5,911 nucleotides of DNA from Lysobacteraceae bacterium (lineage in GTDB: Bacteria > Pseudomonadota > Gammaproteobacteria > Xanthomonadales > Wenzhouxiangellaceae). The notes under the pieces were generated by a model that worked only from the letters and a program-made list of their open reading frames with translations, did no database searches and was not told the DNA's origin. Positions 1 to 5,911 of the stretch are shown in pieces. A program made the position numbers and the translations under genes. Numbering within the stretch: position 1 is the stretch's first letter; every line of letters begins with the position of its first letter. The stretch is taken from the NCBI GenBank assembly GCA_020201235.1, contig JAIVHD010000060.1:1-5911 (forward strand), given 5' to 3'.

Positions 1-28
1 CCCGTGATTTGAGTCTGAATTTTTACTT

Positions 29-34
29 GAGGGA
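29..34 (+). promoter_or_regulatory. Ribosome binding site of the M3 peptidase gene
   Basis: GAGGGA lies 8 nt before the GTG at 43. It supports GTG over the later in-frame ATG codons at 67 and 70, which would remove most of the signal peptide. No convincing promoter is visible in the 28 bases to its left, so the promoter is probably outside the window. Confidence 0.7.
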
Positions 35-42
35 ACGCTAAC

Positions 43-2052
43 GTGAGTCTGACAAGAACCTTATTGATGATGCTAACCGTATCTGTGCTGACCGCCTGCG
101 GCGGTGATGAACAGGAATCGGCCACGGATGTTGCCGATCAGACCGGGGAGGCAATCGAAGAGATTGAGGAAATGGCCGAGCACTCTAGCGCCGATGAGGA
201 TCGAAACCCGTTTTATGAAATTTCGACGCTGCCCTTGCAGATGCCGCCATTTGATCAGATCGAAGACGATCATTTCATTCCCGCCATGCAACGCGGCATG
301 ACCGAGCAGCTCAAGGAAGTCGCTGTGATTGCCGACAATGCCGAGCCACCGAGCTTTGAAAATACCATCGTCGCGATGGAGCGCAGTGGTCGACTGCTCA
401 GCCGGGTCAACGCGGTTTTCTTCAATCTGGTGGGTGCCGATACCAATGAACGGCGCCAGTCGATCCAGCGCGAAATGTCGCCTCGCCTGAGCGCCCACAG
501 CGACGCGATCCTGCTTAATCCGAAACTGTTTGCGCGCATCGATGCGCTTCACCAGCGCCGCGGCGAACTGGATCTGGACGCCGAGCAAGCGCGGTTGCTG
601 GACGAATACCACCGCGATTTTGTCCGCGCCGGCGCGCGCTTGAGCGAGCAGCAGAAAGAGCGGCTGCGAGAAATCAACGGCGAGCTGGCCCGCCTGGGCA
701 CTGAGTTTTCGCAGAATGTGCTTAAGGAAGTCAATGCAGCGGCGGTCGTGGTCGATACCGCAGCCGAACTGGAAGGCCTTTCACAGGCCCAGTTGCAGGC
801 AGCAAGCGACGAGGCCGCCAGTCGCGATCTCGAGGGCAAGTATGTCCTGACGCTGATGAACTTCTCATCCCAGCCACAATTGAGCTCGCTGGTCAATCGC
901 GATGTTCGCGAACAACTCATGAAGGCATCGTTGACGCGCGGCAGCCACGGTGGCGAATTCGATAACCGCGAAATTGTCTCGCGGGTCCTGAACCTGCGGG
1001 CCGAAAAAGCCGGCATGCTTGGCTACGACACGCACGCCGATTACGTTCTCGAAGAGCGCACGGCCGGCAGTCTTGCTGCGGTTGACGATATGCTCGTCAA
1101 TCTGGCACCCGTTTCGGTCGCCAATGCGCGCAAGGAAGGTTCCCATCCAGACGTGCGCGTTTTCGAGGTCTTCGATACTGATGGCGAGCTTCTGTCGATC
1201 TTCCTCGGCGATTTTTATGCCCGTCCGTCCAAGCGCGGCGGGGCCTGGATGAACGCCTATGTTGCACAGTCCGGCTTGCTTGGTACCCAGCCGGTGGTCG
1301 CGAACCACCAGAACATCCCGAAACCGCCAAAAGGCCAGCCGACCCTGATGACGCTGGATGAAGTCACGACGATGTTCCATGAATTCGGTCATGCGCTGCA
1401 CGGCATGTTCTCTGATGTCGAGTACCCGAGTTTTGCCGGTACGTCGGTGCCGAGAGACTTCGTCGAATATCCGTCCCAGGTCAACGAAATGTGGGCGACA
1501 TGGCCGGAAATTCTGGCCAACTACGCGCTGCATCATGAAACCGGCGAGCAGATTCCGCAGGAATTGCTGGACCGGGTCATCGAGGCCGAAAAATTCAACG
1601 AGGGCTATCGGACCACCGAGTACCTGGCCGCCTCGATTCTCGACATGTGTTATCACAGGCGGCCTGCAGGTGAGATTCCTGCCGCAGCCGAAATCCTGGA
1701 TTTCGAGGCCGCTTGCCTGGAGCAGGCCGGCATCAATTACCATCCAGTTCCGCCGCGTTATCGCACGACCTATTTCTCGCACATCATGGGTGGCTACTCG
1801 GCCGGCTATTACTCCTACATCTGGAGCGAAGTGCTGGACGCCGAAAGCGTTCAATGGATCAAGGAAAATGGTGGCCTGAAGCGTGCTAATGGTGATCACT
1901 TCCGTGCCACGCTGCTGTCAAAGGGCGGCAGCAAGCCGGCGATGGAATTGTTTAAGGACTTCGCCGGCAAGCAGCCGGAAATCGGGCCGTTGCTCGAGCG
2001 ACGCGGGCTGAAGCCGGTCGACGGCACTGGCGAGTCGGTCGGCCCGAATTGA
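43..2052 (+). CDS. dcp: M3-family zinc dipeptidyl carboxypeptidase (Dcp-like), predicted lipoprotein, with internal deletion
   Basis: The family comprises zinc metallopeptidases that degrade short peptides; Dcp enzymes release C-terminal dipeptides. The 669-aa product opens with a lipoprotein signal whose lipobox is LTAC, with the lipidated Cys at 19. Gly at +2 suggests outer-membrane sorting, so it should act in the periplasm. An acidic linker (about 22-54) precedes the peptidase. The zinc site is complete: HEFGH at 446-450 (ligands H446 and H450, catalytic E447) and third ligand E475, 25 residues after H450 as in the family. The C-terminal substrate loop has H580, Y585, Y589 and Y592, the spacing known from thimet oligopeptidase. 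The GTG start is chosen because it gives a full signal peptide and has GAGGGA 8 nt upstream. Oddity: about 75 residues usually found between the helical region ending near residue 365 and HPDVRVFEVFD (368-378) are absent. The M3 assignment is firm; activity of this shortened form is uncertain. Confidence 0.93.
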   Translation: MSLTRTLLMMLTVSVLTACGGDEQESATDVADQTGEAIEEIEEMAEHSSADEDRNPFYEISTLPLQMPPFDQIEDDHFIPAMQRGMTEQLKEVAVIADNAEPPSFENTIVAMERSGRLLSRVNAVFFNLVGADTNERRQSIQREMSPRLSAHSDAILLNPKLFARIDALHQRRGELDLDAEQARLLDEYHRDFVRAGARLSEQQKERLREINGELARLGTEFSQNVLKEVNAAAVVVDTAAELEGLSQAQLQAASDEAASRDLEGKYVLTLMNFSSQPQLSSLVNRDVREQLMKASLTRGSHGGEFDNREIVSRVLNLRAEKAGMLGYDTHADYVLEERTAGSLAAVDDMLVNLAPVSVANARKEGSHPDVRVFEVFDTDGELLSIFLGDFYARPSKRGGAWMNAYVAQSGLLGTQPVVANHQNIPKPPKGQPTLMTLDEVTTMFHEFGHALHGMFSDVEYPSFAGTSVPRDFVEYPSQVNEMWATWPEILANYALHHETGEQIPQELLDRVIEAEKFNEGYRTTEYLAASILDMCYHRRPAGEIPAAAEILDFEAACLEQAGINYHPVPPRYRTTYFSHIMGGYSAGYYSYIWSEVLDAESVQWIKENGGLKRANGDHFRATLLSKGGSKPAMELFKDFAGKQPEIGPLLERRGLKPVDGTGESVGPN

Positions 2053-2160
2053 TCCGATCGCGAGTGTTGCGGAAAAACGGGTTGCTGATTCCGGATGTGC
2101 TCTGACGGTCTCGCGCGCCGGCACGCTGATGAATAGCGCGGGCTGAGCCGGGGCGCGTTT

Positions 2161-2198
2161 ACCCCAGCGTTGGGGTTTAGGCGCTCCGGTAGAGCGCC
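2161..2198. terminator. Two adjacent hairpins between convergent genes, possible weak bidirectional terminator
   Basis: ACCCCA (2161-2166) pairs perfectly with TGGGGT (2171-2176) around a GCGT loop, and directly abuts the TAA of the NUDIX gene. A second stem, GGCGCTC (2180-2186) with GAGCGCC (2192-2198), lies inside that gene's last codons. The + strand has only TTT after the first stem and the - strand has no T-run, so classical intrinsic termination is doubtful. The position between two converging genes favours a transcription-end role. The rest of the gap from 2053 shows nothing recognisable. Confidence 0.35.
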
Positions 2199-2752
2199 CG
2201 GCGGAGAGTCCACTTGCTTGCCATGCGCGCAATCGAGGCCTCGGTGGTGTAGTGGTGGATGGCGTCGATCGCAACCCAGGCCAGATCCTTGGACTCCGCG
2301 CTGACCCGGTAATCGCGACCCGACTGGCTGACCAGGGCGTAGCGCACATCAAAATGAAAGTGGGCCGGGTCGTTCTTTCGAGCCGGGATTTCGTGGATAT
2401 CGATATCGAAGATGGCCGGCCGAATCAGTGCCACGCGCAGGCCGGATTCTTCCTCGGCCTCGCGCATCGCGACTGCTGCGGTGTTCGGGTCGCCATCGCT
2501 GTGGCCGCCGAGCTGAAGCCAGGCGTCGAGCTTGCGGTGGTGGGTCAATAAGACATCCGAGCCGCTTTCATCCACAAGCCAGGCCGAGCCGGTGACGTGC
2601 CCGGCCCAGCAGTCGCGTTCGAAACAGCCGGAATGCTGATCCAGCAGGGCATGAAAGCGATCGACCACGGGTGTTTCGTCGGGAAATTCGTTGCAGTATT
2701 CGCGAAGCTGACTTTGGAGGCTTTCGAAAGGTGCAACAGGCGGTTCTGGCAT
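2177..2752 (-). CDS. NUDIX hydrolase
   Basis: This 191-aa protein belongs to the NUDIX superfamily, which hydrolyses nucleoside diphosphates linked to another group; the substrate cannot be read from sequence. The NUDIX box spans residues 83-105: G83, then REAEEESGL at 97-105, giving the metal-binding glutamates E98, E101 and E102. The usual Glu six residues after the first Gly is Pro89, preceded by D86 and D88. A second conserved-looking block, HFHFDVRYAL (131-140), follows the box. The ATG at 2752 is chosen because GGAG lies 8 nt upstream and homology-like sequence begins there. The frame is open up to 2950, but that extension is arginine-rich and does not look like protein. The gene converges with the M3 peptidase gene and is 234 bp from rluE, so it is probably transcribed on its own. 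Superfamily is clear; specific function is unknown. Confidence 0.9.
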   Translation of the reverse strand: MPEPPVAPFESLQSQLREYCNEFPDETPVVDRFHALLDQHSGCFERDCWAGHVTGSAWLVDESGSDVLLTHHRKLDAWLQLGGHSDGDPNTAAVAMREAEEESGLRVALIRPAIFDIDIHEIPARKNDPAHFHFDVRYALVSQSGRDYRVSAESKDLAWVAIDAIHHYTTEASIARMASKWTLRRALYRSA

Positions 2753-2760
2753 GCATCGGG

Positions 2761-2764
2761 CTCC
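2761..2764 (-). promoter_or_regulatory. Ribosome binding site of the NUDIX gene
   Basis: GGAG on the - strand sits 8 nt before the ATG at 2752. It decides the start against the longer open frame beginning at 2950. Confidence 0.6.
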
Positions 2765-2841
2765 GGCAAGTGTTGATCGGACCGCTGGTCGGGTCGAACT
2801 GCACGCGTGCTTCGCGAGTCGCAAATGGCCAACGGCTGCGC

Positions 2842-2870
2842 AGGATAGCCGACTTGACCGCGATCGGCAA
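2842..2870 (-). promoter_or_regulatory. Candidate sigma70 promoter for the NUDIX gene
   Basis: On the - strand, TTGCCG (2870-2865) is followed after exactly 17 bases by TATCCT (2847-2842). Each hexamer matches the consensus at 4 of 6 positions. Transcription would begin near 2835, giving a leader of about 83 nt. The region 2753-2986 holds no plausible gene, which fits a promoter and leader. Confidence 0.42.
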
Positions 2871-2959
2871 CGCCTCGCCGACCGGGCGCGATAAATGCGG
2901 GGAGCCGGGCGGGACGCCGCTGTGGACGGATCGAGGCTGGAACAGACCAACAGGCTCCT

Positions 2960-2982
2960 GGCTTGTGCCGGGGTTGCAAGCC
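2960..2982 (-). other. Hairpin just downstream of rluE
   Basis: GGCTTG and CAAGCC (2960-2965 and 2977-2982 on the + strand) form a 6-bp stem with an 11-nt loop, starting 4 bases after the rluE stop codon. No T-run follows on the - strand, so it could stabilise the 3' end or mark a weak terminator, or it could be chance. Confidence 0.25.
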
Positions 2983-2986
2983 GGGC

Positions 2987-3526
2987 TTAAGTGCGACCCG
3001 GCGCCACGGCTCGCCATTGGCCGGGTTGCAGCGCGCCAAGGCTCCAGCGGCCGATCGACACCCGAATGAGCCTCAGTGTCGGGTGGCCAATGGCTGCCGT
3101 CATGCGACGGACCTGTCGGTTTCGGCCTTCTGTGATGGTAATTTTCAGCCAGACGTCGACCACGTTTTTGCGAAAGCGCACCGGCGGATCGCGTGGCCAC
3201 AGCGAACCCGGAGGCTCGATGCGGCGCACGCGCGCCGGCCGGGTCTGGCCGTCGGCCAGCTTCAGGCCACTGCGTAGTCGATCCAGTGCGACCGCGTCGG
3301 GCTCGCGCTCGACCAGTACCAGGTAGGTTTTTTCGAGCTTGAAGCGTGGTGACGAAATGCGGGCCTGCAATGCACCGTCGTCGGTCAACAGCAACAGGCC
3401 CTCCGAATCCTTGTCGAGCCGGCCGGCCGGATAGACCTGCGATATGCTGACGTAATCGGCCAGCGTACGGCCTTCGCCGGAAAATTGCGAAAGCACACCA
3501 AACGGTTTGTTGAAGGCCACGAGCAT
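2987..3526 (-). CDS. rluE: 23S rRNA pseudouridine synthase, RluE type (RsuA/RluB/E/F family)
   Basis: It isomerises a uridine of 23S rRNA to pseudouridine; E. coli RluE modifies U2457. The 179-aa protein starts directly at the catalytic domain with FNKPFGVLSQF (5-15) and has no S4 RNA-binding domain, as in RluE. The catalytic Asp is D38 in AGRLDKDSEGLLLLT (34-48). Further RluE-like blocks are KTYLVLVE (66-73), LWPRDPPVR (109-117), EGRNRQVRRM (133-142) and HPTLRLIR (148-155). The start is uncertain. ATG at 3526 is chosen because it lies just before the conserved domain, with GGAG (3542-3539) 12 nt upstream, a long spacing. A TTG at 3544 would add six residues but has no ribosome binding site. 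It lies 102 bp downstream of the glutathione transferase gene on the same strand and may share its transcript. Confidence 0.92.
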   Translation of the reverse strand: MLVAFNKPFGVLSQFSGEGRTLADYVSISQVYPAGRLDKDSEGLLLLTDDGALQARISSPRFKLEKTYLVLVEREPDAVALDRLRSGLKLADGQTRPARVRRIEPPGSLWPRDPPVRFRKNVVDVWLKITITEGRNRQVRRMTAAIGHPTLRLIRVSIGRWSLGALQPGQWRAVAPGRT

Positions 3527-3628
3527 GGGCGAGGCGTGCTCCAATGGATGGACGCGGTCGAGCGATCGCAGCGCCGCTTGGTCGAGGCTGCACAGCAGGC
3601 GCGGCCTTGCAGCGCCGCTCTCGGCGGA

Positions 3629-4504
3629 TTAGTCGCCGGTTCCGATCTTGTCCTGCGTCCGGGTTTGGAAATCGGACGCTTCGTGGCGCTCGTGTAATTG
3701 CAATTCGGGTTTGCCGAATGTGCGGTTGACCATGCGGCCGCGATGTACTGCCGGTCGCGCGTCGATCGCCTTCGACCAGCGCTGGACATTGCCGTAGGAC
3801 TCGACCTGCAAAAACTCGGCGGCGTCGTACAGCCGGCCCAATGCCAACTGCCCGTACCAGGCCCAGATGCCCATGTCGGCAATGCTGTAGGCGTCGCCGG
3901 CGATGTATTCGTGCTCGGCCAGGCGGCGATCAAGCACGTCGAGCTGGCGCTTGGTTTCCATGGTAAAGCGGTCGATACAGTATTCGATCCGGGTTGGTGC
4001 ATAGCTGTAGAAGTGGCCGAAGCCCCCGCCGAGGTACGGAGCGCTGCCCATCTGCCAGAACAGCCAGCACAGGCATTCGGTTCGTTGTTGCGCATCTTCG
4101 GGCAGGAAAGCGCCGAACTTTTCGGCCAGGTACAGCAAGATGGCGCCGGACTCGAACACCCGCGTCGGGCTGGATGTGCTGTGGTCGACCATGGCCGGGA
4201 TTTTGGAGTTGGGGTTGATTTCGACAAAACCGCTGCTGAACTGGTCCCCTTCGGTGATATCGATCAGCCACGCGTCGTACTCGGCTGCGGTGAATCCGCG
4301 CGCCAGCAACTCCTCCAGCATTACCGTGACCTTGACACCGTTGGGCGTGGCCATCGAATAGACCTGCAGCGGGTGCTTGCCGACCGGCAATTCCGTTTCA
4401 TGCGTCGGGCCCGCGATCGGGCGATTGATCTTGGCGAACTTGCCGCCGCTCTCGCTTTCCCACTTCCAGATTCTGGGTGGGGCATAGGATTCTGAATCGG
4501 TCAT
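3629..4504 (-). CDS. yghU: Glutathione-dependent disulfide-bond oxidoreductase, YghU-type (Nu-class) glutathione transferase
   Basis: The 291-aa protein matches E. coli YghU (about 288 aa) in length and layout. Nu-class enzymes have disulfide-bond reductase activity with glutathione and act in the cytoplasm; no signal peptide is present. An N-terminal extension (1-45) precedes a thioredoxin-fold domain with VYSMATPNGVKVT (48-60), whose T53-P54-N55 lies at the glutathione site. INPNSKIPA (96-104) carries the fold's cis-Pro, and FESGAILLYLAEKF (117-130) contains the glutathione-binding E118-S119. The helical C-terminal domain includes SIADMGIW (207-214), the conserved N-capping motif of GST folds. 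The ATG at 4504 is preceded by AAGGA at 12 nt, a somewhat long spacing, and by its own -10 box. Family assignment is firm; the physiological substrate is not known. Confidence 0.94.
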   Translation of the reverse strand: MTDSESYAPPRIWKWESESGGKFAKINRPIAGPTHETELPVGKHPLQVYSMATPNGVKVTVMLEELLARGFTAAEYDAWLIDITEGDQFSSGFVEINPNSKIPAMVDHSTSSPTRVFESGAILLYLAEKFGAFLPEDAQQRTECLCWLFWQMGSAPYLGGGFGHFYSYAPTRIEYCIDRFTMETKRQLDVLDRRLAEHEYIAGDAYSIADMGIWAWYGQLALGRLYDAAEFLQVESYGNVQRWSKAIDARPAVHRGRMVNRTFGKPELQLHERHEASDFQTRTQDKIGTGD

Positions 4505-4535
4505 GTTGCTGGCGTTTCCTTGTGATCTTGCTCTG

Positions 4536-4564
4536 AGTATAAACGTGCGTTCTCGGTCGGGTGA
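4536..4564 (-). promoter_or_regulatory. Candidate promoter of the yghU-like gene
   Basis: The - strand carries TATACT (4541-4536), a 5/6 match to the -10 consensus, in a locally AT-rich spot. With a 17-bp spacer, the -35 position (4564-4559) reads TCACCC, a poor match, so an activator may be needed or the -10 may act largely alone. Transcription would start near 4529, about 25 nt before the ATG. Confidence 0.45.
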
Positions 4565-4658
4565 CGCGCTTTCAGGCTCAGCCCGCGTTATTCACCGGCC
4601 CTCCGTGACGAGCTGCCGCCAAGTGCCGTGGCTGGAGCGTTGGGTGACCGAGCGAAAC

Positions 4659-4674
4659 GCCCCGGACGCGGGGC
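4659..4674 (-). terminator. Hairpin downstream of murB, probable terminator
   Basis: GCCCCG (4659-4664) pairs perfectly with CGGGGC (4669-4674) around a 4-nt loop, about 40 bases after the murB stop codon. On the - strand the stem is followed by GTTTCG, a very short T-run. It lies between murB and the promoter of the yghU-like gene, the expected place for a transcript end. The rest of the 211-bp gap has no recognisable gene. Confidence 0.45.
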
Positions 4675-4715
4675 ATGGCGGTGCTACAGTAGGTGGGCAG
4701 GTGAATCCGCTGGGC

Positions 4716-5741
4716 TCAGAGCGCTCCACCCACCAGGACCGGCTCGGGGACCAGGACAATGTTGAAATTGCGCTCGACGTCGGCCCGGATGCGCCGGGCC
4801 AGTTCAACCACGTCCGCGCCGCTGGCATTGCCGCGATTGATCAGCACCAGGGCGTGTTTTTCATACACCTGGGCGTCGCCGACCGTTTTTCCGCGCCAGC
4901 CAAGCTGATCGATCAGCCAGCCGCCCGAAAGCTTGGTGCAACCCGGCTTGTCGGGCCACCAAGGCAGCTCGGGATTGGCATCAATCAGTGCCTGGGCCTG
5001 AGAATTTTCGATCACCGGGTTCTTAAAAAAGCTTCCGGCGTTGGGAATATGCTCGGGATCGGGCAGCTTGCGCTTGCGAATTCGCATGACGGCTGCGGCG
5101 ACCGTGCGCGAGTCGCCCGGCTGGGACTGGCCGTGGCGCGCCAGTTCGTCGATCAGCGACGGATATTCCAGCACCGGCGTTCCGTGCATGAACAATTCAA
5201 GCTGAATCGCCAAAATTACGAAGCGGCCGGCGTCCTCACCCTTGAAGCGGCTGTGCCGGTAATTCAGTGCACAGTCGTCGGCCTTGAGCCACACAATCTC
5301 GCCGGAGTTGCGGTCGAAAGCCTGGACGGCATGCAGGCAATGCGCCAGTTCGACCCCGTATGCGCCAATGTTCTGCATTGGCGCGGCACCAACGAGACCA
5401 GGGATCAGGGCAAGATTCTCGATGCCCCAGAGGCCGCGGTCGAGGGTCCAGCGCACCAGTGAATGCCAGTTTTCACCGGCCCCGGCAGTGATCAGCACGC
5501 GGTCACGATCGACGACTTCGCTATCAATTCCGGTTAACTGGTTGACGATCACCCGGCCGTCGAAATCGCCGACAAACAGCGTGTTGCTGCCGCCGCCGAG
5601 GATCAGTACCGGTTGGCCGGTATCGAGCAGCACGCGAAGATCGCCGGCATCCTCGAGCAATACCAGTTCCCGGGCGCTGGCCGGCAGCCGGAATGTGCTG
5701 AAGCCATCCAGCCGTGCACGTGTGATTCGTTGCATTTCCAT
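4716..5741 (-). CDS. murB: UDP-N-acetylenolpyruvoylglucosamine reductase (MurB), type I
   Basis: MurB catalyses the NADPH-dependent, FAD-linked reduction of UDP-GlcNAc-enolpyruvate to UDP-MurNAc in cytoplasmic peptidoglycan precursor synthesis. At 341 aa it matches the E. coli-type enzyme (342 aa). FAD-binding motifs are GGGSNTLF (49-56) and IPGLVGAAPMQNIGAYGVE (113-131). YRHSRFK (161-167) follows, typical of type I, with R162 matching the substrate-region Arg. GSFFKNP (236-242) carries the proton-donating Ser237, and E333 in VPEPV (331-335) is the expected catalytic Glu. The first ATG (5741) is chosen because AGGA lies 7 nt upstream; another ATG follows two codons later. The gene is 36 bp downstream of pyrD on the same strand, so the two are probably co-transcribed. 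It appears intact. Confidence 0.97.
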   Translation of the reverse strand: MEMQRITRARLDGFSTFRLPASARELVLLEDAGDLRVLLDTGQPVLILGGGSNTLFVGDFDGRVIVNQLTGIDSEVVDRDRVLITAGAGENWHSLVRWTLDRGLWGIENLALIPGLVGAAPMQNIGAYGVELAHCLHAVQAFDRNSGEIVWLKADDCALNYRHSRFKGEDAGRFVILAIQLELFMHGTPVLEYPSLIDELARHGQSQPGDSRTVAAAVMRIRKRKLPDPEHIPNAGSFFKNPVIENSQAQALIDANPELPWWPDKPGCTKLSGGWLIDQLGWRGKTVGDAQVYEKHALVLINRGNASGADVVELARRIRADVERNFNIVLVPEPVLVGGAL

Positions 5742-5748
5742 TGGCGTG

Positions 5749-5752
5749 TCCT
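5749..5752 (-). promoter_or_regulatory. Ribosome binding site of murB
   Basis: AGGA on the - strand lies 7 nt before the ATG at 5741. This favours that codon over the ATG at 5735. It sits within the 36-bp pyrD-murB gap, where no promoter or terminator is apparent. Confidence 0.65.
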
Positions 5753-5777
5753 GTAAAGCGCTGTTGACCCGAGTCGA

Positions 5778-5911
5778 TCAGTCATAAAATTGGGCTTCGA
5801 TCGCCTCGACGCAGGCTTTGATCAAGGCTGGACCGTGATAGATGAAGCCGGTATAGAGCTGCACCAGGTTGGCACCGGCGTGCATTTTCTCGACCGCCTG
5901 CTCGCCTGTCA
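5778..5911 (-). CDS. pyrD: Dihydroorotate dehydrogenase (quinone), C-terminal end only
   Basis: The last 43 codons plus two bases of a - strand gene run off the right edge of the window; the stop is TGA at 5780-5778. The visible end reads [20 protein letters not shown], then FIYHGPALI. This is the C-terminal FMN-phosphate-binding block ([17 protein letters not shown]) of class 2, membrane-associated PyrD, which oxidises dihydroorotate to orotate with quinone in pyrimidine synthesis. The tail of about 13 residues ending in FYD is ordinary. murB follows after 36 bp on the same strand. The identification rests on a short but very characteristic segment. Confidence 0.88.
   Translation of the reverse strand, partial: TGEQAVEKMHAGANLVQLYTGFIYHGPALIKACVEAIEAQFYD

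Noticed and set aside
11..52. Direct repeat of GAGTCTGA at 11-18 and 45-52, flanking the peptidase ribosome binding site
   Set aside because: Only 8 bases, two copies, one within codons; too short to support an operator or duplication.
865..1899. 344-codon open frame on the - strand opposite the M3 peptidase gene
   Set aside because: It mirrors a strongly conserved coding sequence in a GC-rich genome and its translation resembles no known protein, so it is an antisense shadow.
2753..2950. Possible 66-residue N-terminal extension of the NUDIX protein
   Set aside because: The translation is Arg/Ser-rich and unstructured, it would contain the candidate promoter, and the ATG at 2752 has a good ribosome binding site.
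2568..3593. 341-codon open frame on the - strand across the rluE-NUDIX region
   Set aside because: It overlaps rluE in another frame, is rich in Arg, Ala and Pro, and shows no motif.
3385..4495. Several open frames on both strands overlapping the yghU-like gene
   Set aside because: All overlap the clear glutathione transferase frame and none has recognisable protein character.
4674..4695. TGCTACAGT on the + strand as an extended -10 promoter
   Set aside because: No matching -35 was seen and it would only transcribe antisense to murB; probably chance.
4503..5462. 319-codon open frame on the + strand opposite murB
   Set aside because: Antisense shadow of an intact, unmistakable murB, with no credible ribosome binding site or domain.

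Overview
The window is ordinary chromosomal DNA from a GC-rich Gram-negative bacterium. Outer-membrane-type lipoprotein signals, an E. coli-type (type I) MurB, a quinone-type PyrD, an RluE-type pseudouridine synthase and a YghU-type glutathione transferase together suggest a gammaproteobacterium, possibly near the Xanthomonadales/Chromatiales. That placement is inferred from protein character only. No mobile element, CRISPR array, tRNA or rRNA was seen.

Layout: one gene lies on the + strand at the left, an M3-family zinc dipeptidyl carboxypeptidase (Dcp) made as a lipoprotein (43-2052). Everything to its right is on the - strand. Read in the direction of transcription, from right to left, these are: the last 43 codons of pyrD (5778-5911), murB (4716-5741), a yghU-like glutathione-dependent oxidoreductase (3629-4504), rluE (2987-3526) and a NUDIX hydrolase (2177-2752). 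The peptidase and NUDIX genes converge on a 124-bp gap containing a hairpin, with a second hairpin in the NUDIX gene's last codons. pyrD and murB are 36 bp apart and probably share a transcript. A hairpin lies downstream of murB. yghU has its own good -10 box and may be co-transcribed with rluE. The NUDIX gene has a candidate sigma70 promoter with a 17-bp spacer.

The genes are housekeeping or general-metabolism functions (pyrimidine synthesis, peptidoglycan precursor synthesis, rRNA modification, thiol redox chemistry, nucleotide clean-up, peptide degradation) and do not form an evident joint pathway. I found no convincing new system. The most notable feature is in the M3 peptidase: every catalytic residue is present, but about 75 residues that the family normally carries just before the conserved HPDVRVFEVFD block are missing, in frame. 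This is either a real structural variant or an assembly error.
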